Of a stretch of 64,000 nt of DNA, positions 26,300 to 35,198 are shown piece by piece. The first letter of the stretch is position 1; each line of letters opens with the position of its first letter. Position numbers and translations under genes: made by a program. The notes below the pieces were generated by a model that was given only the letters and a program-made list of their open reading frames with translations, was not told where the DNA came from and searched no databases. Location: assembly GCF_002954705.1 (NCBI RefSeq), contig NZ_MSCO01000002.1, forward strand, positions 1,230,956 through 1,294,955. The letters are read 5' to 3'. Source of the stretch: Aliivibrio sifiae (GTDB taxonomy: Bacteria; Pseudomonadota; Gammaproteobacteria; Enterobacterales; Vibrionaceae).

Positions 26300-27433
26300 T
26301 CACTCAGAGTCAATCATATTCAAAGCTATTCCCGTATCAAAAAACACTTTATATATAGCCTGACTTGTTTTTTCATCAAAAGTTTGATTTAAATCCGAAA
26401 AACTCAAATAACCATTGTTAAATATAAATTTAATTGTTGGTAATAACTCAAGAGGTAAACTCAGCTTTGCTGGTAAAAATGATATTGATTCAATTTCTAC
26501 ATGTCTAGGGATTACGGTAGGTAAAGTAAGCTCGATCATATCCTCAAAAACTTCATACCCCCAAGTACATTTATTAAAATAAAGAGTGTTATATTGAAAT
26601 TCATTACCAGAAGAAGATTTTGGTACTAATTTTTGAAATGAAAATATCGATCTATATATATCATCAAGTGATAGCGATGTATTGACTGGAGGTAAATCTA
26701 CAAATTTACGTTCTAGTTCATGAGGACTATCAATTGCTTTTAATAAAGGATATTCATCATAACCACTTAGATTATCAGAGCACTTCTGCAATAAAATATC
26801 TTTAATTGTTTTATATCTTAATATCACTGTAATGTGAACTGATACATCACTGGTTGTATATACGTCATGAGCAAATCCTTTTGGTATTGTAAATAAATCA
26901 CCACAAGATATTTCACCTGTAAACTCATCATGTTTATCGGTGTCATTACTAACAACATAACCAGTGCTAGGATAAATAATATCTTCAGGCCTTCTAAATA
27001 TACGCCAATACTTTGATCCTAATATTTGCATATTAAGTAAATGATGATAGTCATAATGTAGTGGACTTTTTTTGCTATTCCTAACAGAAATAAAAGCTTT
27101 AAGAGATACATTACACATACAGGTATTTGATATATCACTAGCTAAGTGAGAAAAAAAACCATCTACTGTTTCTAAATCATTAATAATATAGGAAACACCA
27201 TTCTTCTTACATTGAAAAAGCACATCATCATATGAACCTTGAGAGATATATTCACCAGTGCAGCCACCAGCTAAACGATACTCTAATTGACCATGCCCAT
27301 TAGCCATTGCAATCTTTAATTCTTTAAGTGCTGTAGATTTAAACTGAAATCCCAATGTATTTTCAATATTTACAACATCTTCTAAGCACAATAAGGCTGC
27401 TGACTTCCATTTACTTTTATTGTAAAATTTCAT
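26300..27433 (-). CDS. JmjC/cupin-4 oxygenase-like protein (second of two)
   Basis: A 377-residue protein with the double-stranded beta-helix fold of JmjC/cupin-4 hydroxylases, 2-oxoglutarate and Fe(II) enzymes that hydroxylate protein side chains. The iron ligands are visible as H126-x-D128 (PLHYDYHHLLNMQILGSKYW) and a distal His189 (GDLFTIPKGFAHDVYT). The C-terminal domain is unlike known ones. ATG at 27431-27433 overlaps the preceding methyltransferase stop (TAATG) and has GGGAGA upstream, so translation is coupled. It is the last core gene of the putative peptide-modifying operon. The substrate is unknown; the 25-residue peptide encoded upstream is the obvious candidate. Confidence 0.75.
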   Translation of the reverse strand: MKFYNKSKWKSAALLCLEDVVNIENTLGFQFKSTALKELKIAMANGHGQLEYRLAGGCTGEYISQGSYDDVLFQCKKNGVSYIINDLETVDGFFSHLASDISNTCMCNVSLKAFISVRNSKKSPLHYDYHHLLNMQILGSKYWRIFRRPEDIIYPSTGYVVSNDTDKHDEFTGEISCGDLFTIPKGFAHDVYTTSDVSVHITVILRYKTIKDILLQKCSDNLSGYDEYPLLKAIDSPHELERKFVDLPPVNTSLSLDDIYRSIFSFQKLVPKSSSGNEFQYNTLYFNKCTWGYEVFEDMIELTLPTVIPRHVEIESISFLPAKLSLPLELLPTIKFIFNNGYLSFSDLNQTFDEKTSQAIYKVFFDTGIALNMIDSE

Positions 27434-28260
27434 TACTTCTCCCAACACACAATACCTGTATCAGCACAAACCTCGTAGAGAGGATTGTCGCAATTTATCA
27501 AAGCTCTAAAATCATCCACAGCCTTCTTACAACCTTCAAGATTGTAATCATCGATAATGACATAACCACCTTTAGTAACTAATTGATAAAGATTAAGTAA
27601 GGTATCTCTTGTTGCCTCATACCAATCAACATCGATTCTAAGAACTGCTATATTATTTTCATATTCATCAAAACAATCTGGAATCCACCCCTTAACCAAT
27701 AAAGGGATGTCATCAAGCCCATATTTCTTAAAGTTATTTACTACCGAATCTAAATCATATTTACAATCAAACATATATTCATCAAAAACGTTAGAGTAAT
27801 GATGCCAAACTTCATTATCAAAAAGCGAATCGTGGTTACATGGTTTATCTAGCCCCTCAAAACAATCAAAAATATAGAGCTGACGCGATCTATCATATTC
27901 AGCTATCACACCCGCCATTAAAATTCCAATACCTCCTTTAAGCGTACCTACTTCTACAAAATCCCCCTTGACCTCTTTATCTAATACGGATAAGCAGCAA
28001 TCAATAACATTTTTAATACCGAGCTTATTTACATAAGTATGAACAGGCCTATCTTTTCTAGCATAGGAAATAATTTTGGCGAAATGTGTAGGATCGCTAA
28101 GACTAGGATATGTTTTAAGAACTAAAGGGCAGCGCTTCTTTAAATCATTGATTACTAAACTACATTTATTTACTTCATTACTAGTAATTTTAATTTTGTC
28201 CGGGTCATGATATATTTCATTTCTGATCACTTTAGAAAGCAATTCAATATAATTAGACAT
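27433..28260 (-). CDS. TylF/MycF-like SAM-dependent O-methyltransferase
   Basis: A 275-residue class I methyltransferase of the TylF family, magnesium-dependent enzymes known from macrolide sugar methylation. Motif I is GDFVEVGTLKGG (residues 99-110), followed by YIFDCFEGLD (motif with acidic residue), and AVLRIDVDWYEATRDT and GGYVIIDDY carry the metal-binding aspartates of the family. ATG at 28258-28260 follows AGGAGATAAA, an excellent binding site lying inside the end of the MFS gene. It is embedded between an exporter and a JmjC-type oxygenase, implying a tailoring role in a small natural-product pathway. Substrate unknown. Confidence 0.82.
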   Translation of the reverse strand: MSNYIELLSKVIRNEIYHDPDKIKITSNEVNKCSLVINDLKKRCPLVLKTYPSLSDPTHFAKIISYARKDRPVHTYVNKLGIKNVIDCCLSVLDKEVKGDFVEVGTLKGGIGILMAGVIAEYDRSRQLYIFDCFEGLDKPCNHDSLFDNEVWHHYSNVFDEYMFDCKYDLDSVVNNFKKYGLDDIPLLVKGWIPDCFDEYENNIAVLRIDVDWYEATRDTLLNLYQLVTKGGYVIIDDYNLEGCKKAVDDFRALINCDNPLYEVCADTGIVCWEK

Positions 28261-28261
28261 T

Positions 28262-29431
28262 TTATCTCCTAACATAGTTAACTTTGATATTAAAATATGT
28301 AAATATAATAAAACCTATAATTCCTGCAATTAAAAGTAAGTATGAAGGAGATAAAAACTCACTAATTACAGCCCCTAATATTGGCCCCAAAATCATCGAT
28401 ATATTTTGAATAGACTGTAACTTTGCACTTAATTTAATCGCAACCGTCGAATTCTCATCAAATATATGCCTATTAAATAATACAGGAATACTAGCGCTAA
28501 AAATACCTATAACGAAAAATGTAATATATATTAAAAAATCAAACCTTACTGAATTAAATATTAAAAAAAGCATTAAAAAGCCTAAAAATACTCCAACCCC
28601 AGAATAATAAATAAATTTCAAGTCCTTTAGTTTTGATTTTGTATATAGAGAGAAATACCCAAACAAAGCATTACCAATCGCTGAAGAAGTAATTGATAAA
28701 CTAAACATATACTTGGATAAACCTTCGTTTGAAAAAATTAAAGGTAAAAGGTTGTTACACATAAATACTAGTGTAAAATATATAAAAGCAGGATAATACA
28801 ATGCCATCCTCCAATGTATAAGGCTATTTAAGCTTCTCTCTGGTATTATCTTAACAGAAGCATCTGATTTTTTTTTTATACTTTTACTTCTTCCTAAAAA
28901 CAAAGAGAAATATATAGAAAATATAGTTATAACTGAAGTTATTGCAAAGGCAGTTTTTTCATTATAAAGACTAACAATAACACCACCTAGAAATGGAACT
29001 GCCATCTTAGAATAGGTATTAATTATACTCAAATACGATGAATACATTTTTCTTACGCTTTCAACTTGTTGACTACAATAAAAACTTACTACTGGTATGT
29101 ATACTCCAGAAAAGGCAGATCTTAAAGCAACAATGATTAAAAATAAATTAATATTATCAATAAAAACCAAAGATACCGTAAGAACTGCTCTTATAAAAAA
29201 AGAGGTAGGGAGCAACCAATTCCTATAGTTACTCTCTAACAGCTTTATATAAAATTTCCCTAAAAAAACCTGCGGTAAAAGCATCGAAACGCTAGCTAAA
29301 GACACAATCAAAGGAGAGCTATCAACTCGATATGCTGAATATGTTAATATAGAAATAAAATCCAACCAATTAGCTAAACTAATTAAAGAAATTGTTACTA
29401 TAAACTTTATTTTATTCGGCATTATCAACAC
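28262..29431 (-). CDS. MFS transporter, putative exporter of the cupin/methyltransferase cluster
   Basis: A 389-residue major facilitator protein with about eleven to twelve membrane helices, very rich in Ile, Phe and Ser. The typical inter-helix motif is weak ([13 protein letters not shown] in the central loop). GTG at 29431 has GGA seven bases upstream and overlaps the end of the first cupin gene by 20 bp; ATG at 29422 is an alternative. It ends where the methyltransferase begins. By context it would export the product of the cluster or give self-resistance; that is inference. Confidence 0.8.
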
Positions 29432-30611
29432 TTATCAATCCATGTTTTACTAATTCTTTCACAAGAGCAATCTTGGATTTAATATCAAATGGGCCTTTTA
29501 AATCAAGTATTTCTTTATATTCACACACACTAATAAACTTAAGTTCTTCAGCGACTAAACTTGGAAGTGTCAAATATGGAGGAAGCCCAACCAGTTGATT
29601 TTTTTCTGGTACGATTATCGATGGGATAAAAAGCTTTATACTCTCTTCACTATCGGTAACTATTTTTGGTACCTGATGATTCGCCCATCTAATTTTTGTG
29701 TTTTCTGTAATCTTATTGATGGCTAATCCACTAGCCATCAAGCTATTATCAATTTGCGCTCGACCCGCCATTAATGATGATAAATATGCACTTGTAGTTA
29801 TATCAATACTTTCAGTAATGAGTGAATTAAGATCTATAGTATTTAATGCCGATACTGCTGTTTCTGAACATAAATCTTGACCTAAAACACGATTCCTTAA
29901 TAAAGGTTCACTTATTGCTAGATAATCTAGAGAATACTTTAATATATCCAAAACTGTTGTTGCAAAAAAACCAATACTAATATGTATAGAATGCTCATCT
30001 TTTGACTCTGCGCAATGAGGGTGACCCGATGGAATATAAAGGACATCACCGGGACTCAATAAAAGCTCTCTAGTTGGCTCACCTACCTCTTCTTGAGTTA
30101 TAGTCCTAGCCATTGGTTTTCCAGGATTAAATTCACACTCATCCCATAGATACCACTTTTTAGTACCTTCGATTTGGATAATAAATACATCCGAAGTATC
30201 AAAATGTACATTTAATCCTTTTCTATTTGGAGAAGTCCAAAAGATTTTAGCCCAAGAAATACCACCAAAATACTCAACTAATTCACGACACAATGGGGCA
30301 ATTGATGCCTCTCGCCTTTCCAGTTGTTCTATTTTAAGGCTAGCACCTTCAGACATTTTTTCTTTCAAAAAAGAAAATTGTGATTTAGTAAAAAAGTCTA
30401 TATTTGCATGAGGATATGAATCACTTTCATCTCCATATACCATTACAAATTTATGTAAAAAACCTTCGAGTGTAATTAAATAATTTTCTATCTCTTGAGA
30501 ACTAAAATAATGATGTAAATTTGATGATAGCGGAAAATACTCACTTTTAATCCCAAAATATTTATTTAAGAAAAGTTCATTCTTGTATATTTCTTTAAAC
30601 CATTCATTCAT
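29412..30611 (-). CDS. JmjC/cupin-4 oxygenase-like protein (first of two)
   Basis: A 399-residue member of the JmjC/cupin-4 family of 2-oxoglutarate-dependent protein hydroxylases. The facial triad is clear: H136-x-D138 ([21 protein letters not shown]) and His199 ([16 protein letters not shown]). WAKIFWTSP and KKWYLWD are family landmarks around the barrel. I take ATG at 30609-30611 ([11 protein letters not shown]) because the in-frame extension back to 30677 crosses an intrinsic terminator hairpin and has no binding site. It is the first enzyme gene of the operon, lying 67 bp after the 25-residue ORF. It differs strongly from the second cupin, so the two may modify different residues. Confidence 0.8.
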
Positions 30612-30634
30612 ATTAAATGTCCAATTAATTATAT

Positions 30635-30656
30635 AAAAAGAGGGGTCTCCCCCTCT
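30635..30656 (-). terminator. intrinsic terminator/attenuator between peptide ORF and cupin gene
   Basis: On the minus strand AGAGGGG (30656-30650) pairs with CCCCTCT (30645-30639) around GAGA, followed directly by TTTTTA. It starts only about 22 bp after the stop codon of the 25-residue ORF and lies before the first cupin gene. A leaky terminator here would give much more peptide message than enzyme message. Confidence 0.85.
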
Positions 30657-30677
30657 AAGATCTAATTTTATATACAA

Positions 30678-30755
30678 CTAGAACATAACTAATTGAGCTC
30701 GTTGCGCAATAGCTGAAGCTTCTACATATTTAATTTTCGATAAATCTAATTTCAT
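30678..30755 (-). CDS. 25-residue ORF: candidate RiPP precursor or leader peptide
   Basis: ATG at 30753-30755 is preceded by AAGGA with a 9-bp spacer. The product starts MKLDLSKIKYVEAS and ends AIAQRAQLVMF before TAG. It is lysine- and hydrophobic-rich at the N-terminus, as leader peptides of modified peptides often are, and has Arg, Gln and Tyr positions that hydroxylases or methyltransferases could act on. It has its own terminator, and two cupin oxygenases, an exporter and a methyltransferase follow on the same strand. It might instead be a short regulatory leader peptide for attenuation; no run of one amino acid is present to support that. Confidence 0.55.
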   Translation of the reverse strand: MKLDLSKIKYVEASAIAQRAQLVMF

Positions 30756-31013
30756 ATTTATATATCCTTAAAATTAAACCCAACATTATTATTGGAGAAG
30801 CAAATGTACCAACAATACAAATTAAAATGCAACATCTTTAACACTTAATTTATAAAAATATGAAGCATATTATTTACATATCTGTTATTAAACATGGTAA
30901 AAGCTAAGTCCCAAAAGGCTTCTTAATTAAAATTAATGCTTTCAATCCTTTTGAAATAAAACTGTATTTAATTATCATATAAATATACAAATGGACTTAT
31001 TTGAACACATACA
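30756..31013. other. AT-rich upstream region of the putative peptide cluster
   Basis: This region is extremely AT-rich and must carry the promoter for the minus-strand peptide operon. Several short ATG frames occur (for example 14 codons on the plus strand at 30804) but none is convincing. Nothing else is identifiable. Confidence 0.4.
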
Positions 31014-31048
31014 AAAAAGCCCCATTAAATATATTCATTTAATGAGGC
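31013..31048 (-). terminator. terminator region of the alkylsulfatase gene's neighbourhood
   Basis: On the minus strand GCC.CATTAAA pairs with TTTAATG.GGC and is followed by six T residues. It lies just downstream of the stop of the alkylsulfatase gene at 31077 and ends its transcript before the peptide cluster promoter. Confidence 0.8.
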
Positions 31049-31076
31049 ATAATTATATTGTGATTTTTATATTAAT

Positions 31077-33044
31077 TTATGGAGTAACTACGCCAAACCA
31101 TAAATTAAACTGGTCAAAGACTGACATCAGCTGTTGAAACTTAGCTTGATCTGAAACCGTAAATTCTCCTGATTTCATTTCATCTTTCAATGTCGCTTTT
31201 TTCGTCATCATATTTTCAAACGCTTGACGTGATAACGTAATGTTCAAATCCGCATTATCAAATTGAGTACCTGTGTATGATTTCAATACTGAATTACTTA
31301 AATCCATTGAGTATTTACCATCGCCTTTCACATCGATATTCACTTTTAAGTTCATGCCTTTTGCTATATCGGGCTTCACTGTCACACCTAAGTATTTCAT
31401 GAACTGATTAAACGGCATATTCACGGCTATCGCAGCTGTATTTGGCGTTGCAACTGGTTTAATACCATTACGCAATTCTTTAGCGCCACCCAAATAGTAG
31501 TTTCTCCAAGGACCAGACTCTGATTGGTAGCCTAATTGCTCCATTGCATCCGCTTCTAAGTAACGTGCATCCATGTTTTTAGGATTAGCAAAGGTGACAT
31601 TATTTAACAACGTCACAGCCCAGCGGTATTCCCCTTTCTTAATCGCAGCCTCTGCAATCTCAACAACTTTTTTCTCTCCGCCCATTGCTTCAACGTATTT
31701 TGTGCCCTCTTCCGTTGGCGTTAATGGGTTTAAGTTTGCTGGGTTACCATCCCACCATGCGCCAAAGTAGTAATCATACGTTGCACGTGCATTATGAGAA
31801 ACGGTGCCATAGTAACCACGGTTGTACCACTCTTTACCTAATGAGTCTGGTAGCTTAATTTCAGCTGAGATCTCATTTGGTGTATAACCTTTATTTGCTA
31901 AACGTAACGTTTGGTCATGCACAAATTTGTACATATCTCGAGTTTTCGCTAGCTGACCTTTAATTTTCTCTTGTCCCCATGTTGGCCAATGGTGAGAGGC
32001 AATCATTGTGTCTGCTTTGTCGCCATAAGTGTGCAGAGCTTGATCGACATAAGCTGCCCATGAAGAGGCATCACGAGTTTTAGCACCACGTAATGTCGAA
32101 ATATTATGAATGGTATGCGTCATTACTTCTGCTGCCATCATTGTTTTATATTGTGGGAAATAGAACATAAACTCAGAAGGTGCTTCTGATTCTTGAGCCA
32201 TCATCACTTCTAAATCAACACCGTCAATCGTCATTTCTTGACCAGTGTGCTCTGCAATTTCGGTTGGTTTTACAATACCAGGAGAGCCTGTTGATGTTGT
32301 TTTTCCTAAGCCACCATCAACCATTCCTTTATTATTTGCATCAAGAAGGTTGCCATACATGAAAGACGAACGACGTGACATGGTTGTTCCGGCCATTAGG
32401 TTTTCAGCAATTGAATGCGTGAAAAACCCTTCAGGAGCCGCAATCACAACATCGCCATTATCAATGTCTTTTTGTGTGGTAACACCTAAAATCCCACCAA
32501 AATGGTCTACGTGTGAGTGAGTAAAAATAACGCCAGTAACGGGTAGATCTTCCACATTATCACGCAGTAGTTTTAAACCTGCCGCAGCCGTTTCTGGAGA
32601 AATTAGTGGGTCAATAACAATCCAGCCATCATCACCACGAATGAATGACATAACTGACAAGTCAAAACCACGAACTTGATATACGCCATCTTTAACTTTA
32701 AATAACCCATTAATGTTATTTAGTTTTGCTTGGCGAAGTAAAGAAGGGTTTATCGTTTGAGTATTTTCATCTTGGTTGATGAAATTAAACTTTGAGAAAT
32801 CCCAAACGACATTTCCTTTTGCATCTTTAATAGTTGTTTCTGGCCACGTAGCAATAAAGCCACGCGAAGCATCTGCAAAGTCAGATTTATTGTCAAAATT
32901 CAAATATTGTTTTAATTGGTCGTTCTTTTGAATAGTGAATGTTGTGGCTTCTTTTGGCTGGCTAGTTGTCGGTGCGGCAAACACAAACGCAGGCGCTAAG
33001 GTAGCAATAACAGCAAGTGATACTATGGATTTTTTAAATGACAT
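31077..33044 (-). CDS. periplasmic alkylsulfatase, metallo-beta-lactamase fold (SdsA1/YjcS-like)
   Basis: A 655-residue secreted hydrolase of the alkyl/aryl-sulfatase type that cleaves sulfate from alkyl sulfates. Residues 1-23 form a signal peptide ending FVFAA. The zinc motif T-H176-S-H178-V-D180-H181-FGG is intact, and MMAAEVMTHTIHNISTLRGA supplies the later ligands. The C-terminal 120 residues form the SCP2-like lipid-binding domain known in SdsA1 (MKYLGVTVKPDIAKGMNLK). The length equals that of SdsA1 and YjcS. It is divergent neither from nor in operon with neighbours; the LysR gene 145 bp upstream is transcribed in the same direction and may regulate it. Confidence 0.9.
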   Translation of the reverse strand: MSFKKSIVSLAVIATLAPAFVFAAPTTSQPKEATTFTIQKNDQLKQYLNFDNKSDFADASRGFIATWPETTIKDAKGNVVWDFSKFNFINQDENTQTINPSLLRQAKLNNINGLFKVKDGVYQVRGFDLSVMSFIRGDDGWIVIDPLISPETAAAGLKLLRDNVEDLPVTGVIFTHSHVDHFGGILGVTTQKDIDNGDVVIAAPEGFFTHSIAENLMAGTTMSRRSSFMYGNLLDANNKGMVDGGLGKTTSTGSPGIVKPTEIAEHTGQEMTIDGVDLEVMMAQESEAPSEFMFYFPQYKTMMAAEVMTHTIHNISTLRGAKTRDASSWAAYVDQALHTYGDKADTMIASHHWPTWGQEKIKGQLAKTRDMYKFVHDQTLRLANKGYTPNEISAEIKLPDSLGKEWYNRGYYGTVSHNARATYDYYFGAWWDGNPANLNPLTPTEEGTKYVEAMGGEKKVVEIAEAAIKKGEYRWAVTLLNNVTFANPKNMDARYLEADAMEQLGYQSESGPWRNYYLGGAKELRNGIKPVATPNTAAIAVNMPFNQFMKYLGVTVKPDIAKGMNLKVNIDVKGDGKYSMDLSNSVLKSYTGTQFDNADLNITLSRQAFENMMTKKATLKDEMKSGEFTVSDQAKFQQLMSVFDQFNLWFGVVTP

Positions 33045-33188
33045 AATTTCTCTCTAAATAAATGCGAGCAATCTATTTTGCCCATCGATTTATAAATATT
33101 AAGAGTTATCAATTAAACAATCGATAATGCCATACTTAAAAGTGGATTTATATTTACTTAATCCACTATGCGGATTTACTCCATTAAT

Positions 33189-34100
33189 TCATAAATACAA
33201 ACTGGTTAAGTCTTTCGTAACCTCTTCAAATACCTGCTTTAACCACTGATGGCCAGTATCTGATTGCTGTGAATTATGCCATGTCATATAAACAGGCAGA
33301 AGATGAGATTCAAAAGGTAAAGGCAATATTGTTAATGGCAGCATTTTAGACATCATTTTTGCGTGCCATACACCGGTGACACATAACCAATCCATTTGAG
33401 CTGCCATCATAATAGAATTACAAGTAGATCCTGTAGCATAAGCTTCTTTTCGCTGAGGTAACTTATCAAGCACTAATGAATCCATGATGTAATTATCCAT
33501 TCTTTGAGTTTTCCACAATAAGTGTTGCTCAGCAAAGAACTGCTCTTGAGTAATACTGTCTTTAATTCTTGGGTGGCCTTTTCTGCATACCACAACAAGC
33601 TGCTGCTCAAATAACAATTTATTATGATAGCCATGCTCTTCAAGTGGTACGGTTGCCAAAATTAAATCGACCTTACGCATACGCAAATCAGTCTGCCTGT
33701 CCTTTTCATTGAGATGCTCAATATCGGCTTTGAAGTTCACGTTAGGGGCAAGTTCATCTCGATATTTAATAAGGGGAGGAACGACCATTAGGTCTAAGTC
33801 TTTATGGCTTGAGATACGAAAGGTTCGCTGGCTTGTTGCAGGATCAAACGCTTGGCGAGATTTAGAACCATTTAACAATCGCTTTAAAGGCTCTTGGATT
33901 TCAGCATGCAACTCTATCGCAAAATTAGTAGGAACGATCCCTCTTCCTTGCCGAATAAATAACGGATCTTGATATTGCTCTCGTAAGCGATTTAATGTGT
34001 GACTAACGGCTGGTGCACTAATACCTAAATTTACTGCTGCCTCATTCACACTGCGTGTATTCATTACAACATCGAATGTTTTAAGTAAATTTAAATCCAT
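33189..34100 (-). CDS. LysR-family transcriptional regulator
   Basis: A 303-residue LysR-type regulator of the LeuO/NodD-like subgroup. The helix-turn-helix is LLKTFDVVMNTRSVNEAAVNLGISAPAVSHTLNRLRE at residues 5-41, with the following phrase DPLFIRQGRGIVPT typical for this branch. The effector domain spans about residues 90-300. It lies upstream of the alkylsulfatase gene on the same strand, so it may control that gene, but no binding site is identifiable. The gap of 256 bp to the plus-strand gene at 34357 probably carries both promoters. Confidence 0.88.
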   Translation of the reverse strand: MDLNLLKTFDVVMNTRSVNEAAVNLGISAPAVSHTLNRLREQYQDPLFIRQGRGIVPTNFAIELHAEIQEPLKRLLNGSKSRQAFDPATSQRTFRISSHKDLDLMVVPPLIKYRDELAPNVNFKADIEHLNEKDRQTDLRMRKVDLILATVPLEEHGYHNKLLFEQQLVVVCRKGHPRIKDSITQEQFFAEQHLLWKTQRMDNYIMDSLVLDKLPQRKEAYATGSTCNSIMMAAQMDWLCVTGVWHAKMMSKMLPLTILPLPFESHLLPVYMTWHNSQQSDTGHQWLKQVFEEVTKDLTSLYL

Positions 34101-34356
34101 GAATTCCTACCACATCAGTTATTTAGTGGTGTGATTATAAGCAGTTTTTCACTTAAAAATCTAACCTGTCTTGATGGGTTTTACTTTATCTTAGCAATAC
34201 AACAAAATAACCTTACAAAAATAAAGTTTAATTTATAAGATTAAAGCGCATTAGTTGATTAATTTCTACTCATAATATCGCTTCATTGTTAGCCTTAATT
34301 ATATAACAACGGATTGTTAATCTCAGTGGCTATCATTCTTTCAAAAGGATAGAGCA

Positions 34357-34998
34357 ATGCGTGATCTTATGAATTATTTTTCAAACTCTGATATCAAAAT
34401 CCACCACGATTTTGCTTCTTCGTTACGCCTTAATCCTCAAGTCTTTAATTACTGTAATTCATCATATCAATTACCAGTATCATCCAAGCAACGTCTAGAG
34501 CGTTATCTTGCTTTAGGGCAACCATTTCTGATGCCTTATGGAAATCTAAATCAAGCAGACACTTTAATTGCCTTTTCGTTTGGTGATAGCTCTGATGTGA
34601 ACATTCAATTGAGTGAACTGGCTGAAAAAATCCAAGATTCATACCCCAATATTCATGTACAACTTCAACAAGAAATTGCGCTGCATTACCCTAGAAATAA
34701 ACAAATAAATATTATTGAAAACAAGAATTACCAAACCACCGCCGATATTGCACGCGAAGCCTTAAATAATATTGATTCACGTAATGTTGTTGTCGTTGCT
34801 CAATCTTGGCATGCGAAACGTTGTATCGATACCTGTAAACAACAAGGCTGGAATGTCGTGGGTTTACGTTGTGTGGATTCCTTCCCAAGCCAAGACCCTC
34901 AACCTTGGGTCCAAAACCCATTAAATTGGTTAATTAAAGAAAGTCATAGAGAAATTGCGACAGGACAAGAAATCAGCCAATTATTTCAACTTTGTTGA
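34357..34998 (+). CDS. YdcF/DUF218-like hypothetical protein
   Basis: A 213-residue soluble protein without signal peptide. The second half has a Rossmann-like pattern: TADIAREALNNI, then SRNVVVVAQSWHAKRCIDTCKQ and GWNVVGLRC, resembling the DUF218 (YdcF/ElyC) fold in which a residue pair before an HxxR-type motif binds phosphate-like groups. The match is weak. ATG at 34357 follows AAAGGATAGAGCA. The gene precedes the beta-mannosidase by 200 bp on the same strand; functional linkage is not evident. Confidence 0.45.
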   Translation: MRDLMNYFSNSDIKIHHDFASSLRLNPQVFNYCNSSYQLPVSSKQRLERYLALGQPFLMPYGNLNQADTLIAFSFGDSSDVNIQLSELAEKIQDSYPNIHVQLQQEIALHYPRNKQINIIENKNYQTTADIAREALNNIDSRNVVVVAQSWHAKRCIDTCKQQGWNVVGLRCVDSFPSQDPQPWVQNPLNWLIKESHREIATGQEISQLFQLC

Positions 34999-35198
34999 TA
35001 ATGTAATAGACCGCGTTAAATTGTGCTAACCTTCTAATTGATATAAATAAAAGAACTTCGTTATTTCTCGTTCGAGAGTAACATCACGTTTTTATTTCCT
35101 TCTCAGACATACACTTCTTTGCTATTCATTAATACCGTTCAGCACCACTTAATTTTAATGCTGAACCACTTATATCAACGGCATCAGAAGGATTCTTT

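Noticed and set aside
30804-30848. A 14-codon plus-strand frame with GGAG upstream, as a second peptide gene near the cupin cluster
   Set aside because: It is on the opposite strand from the cluster, very short and AT-rich, with no terminator or partner; a chance frame is more likely.
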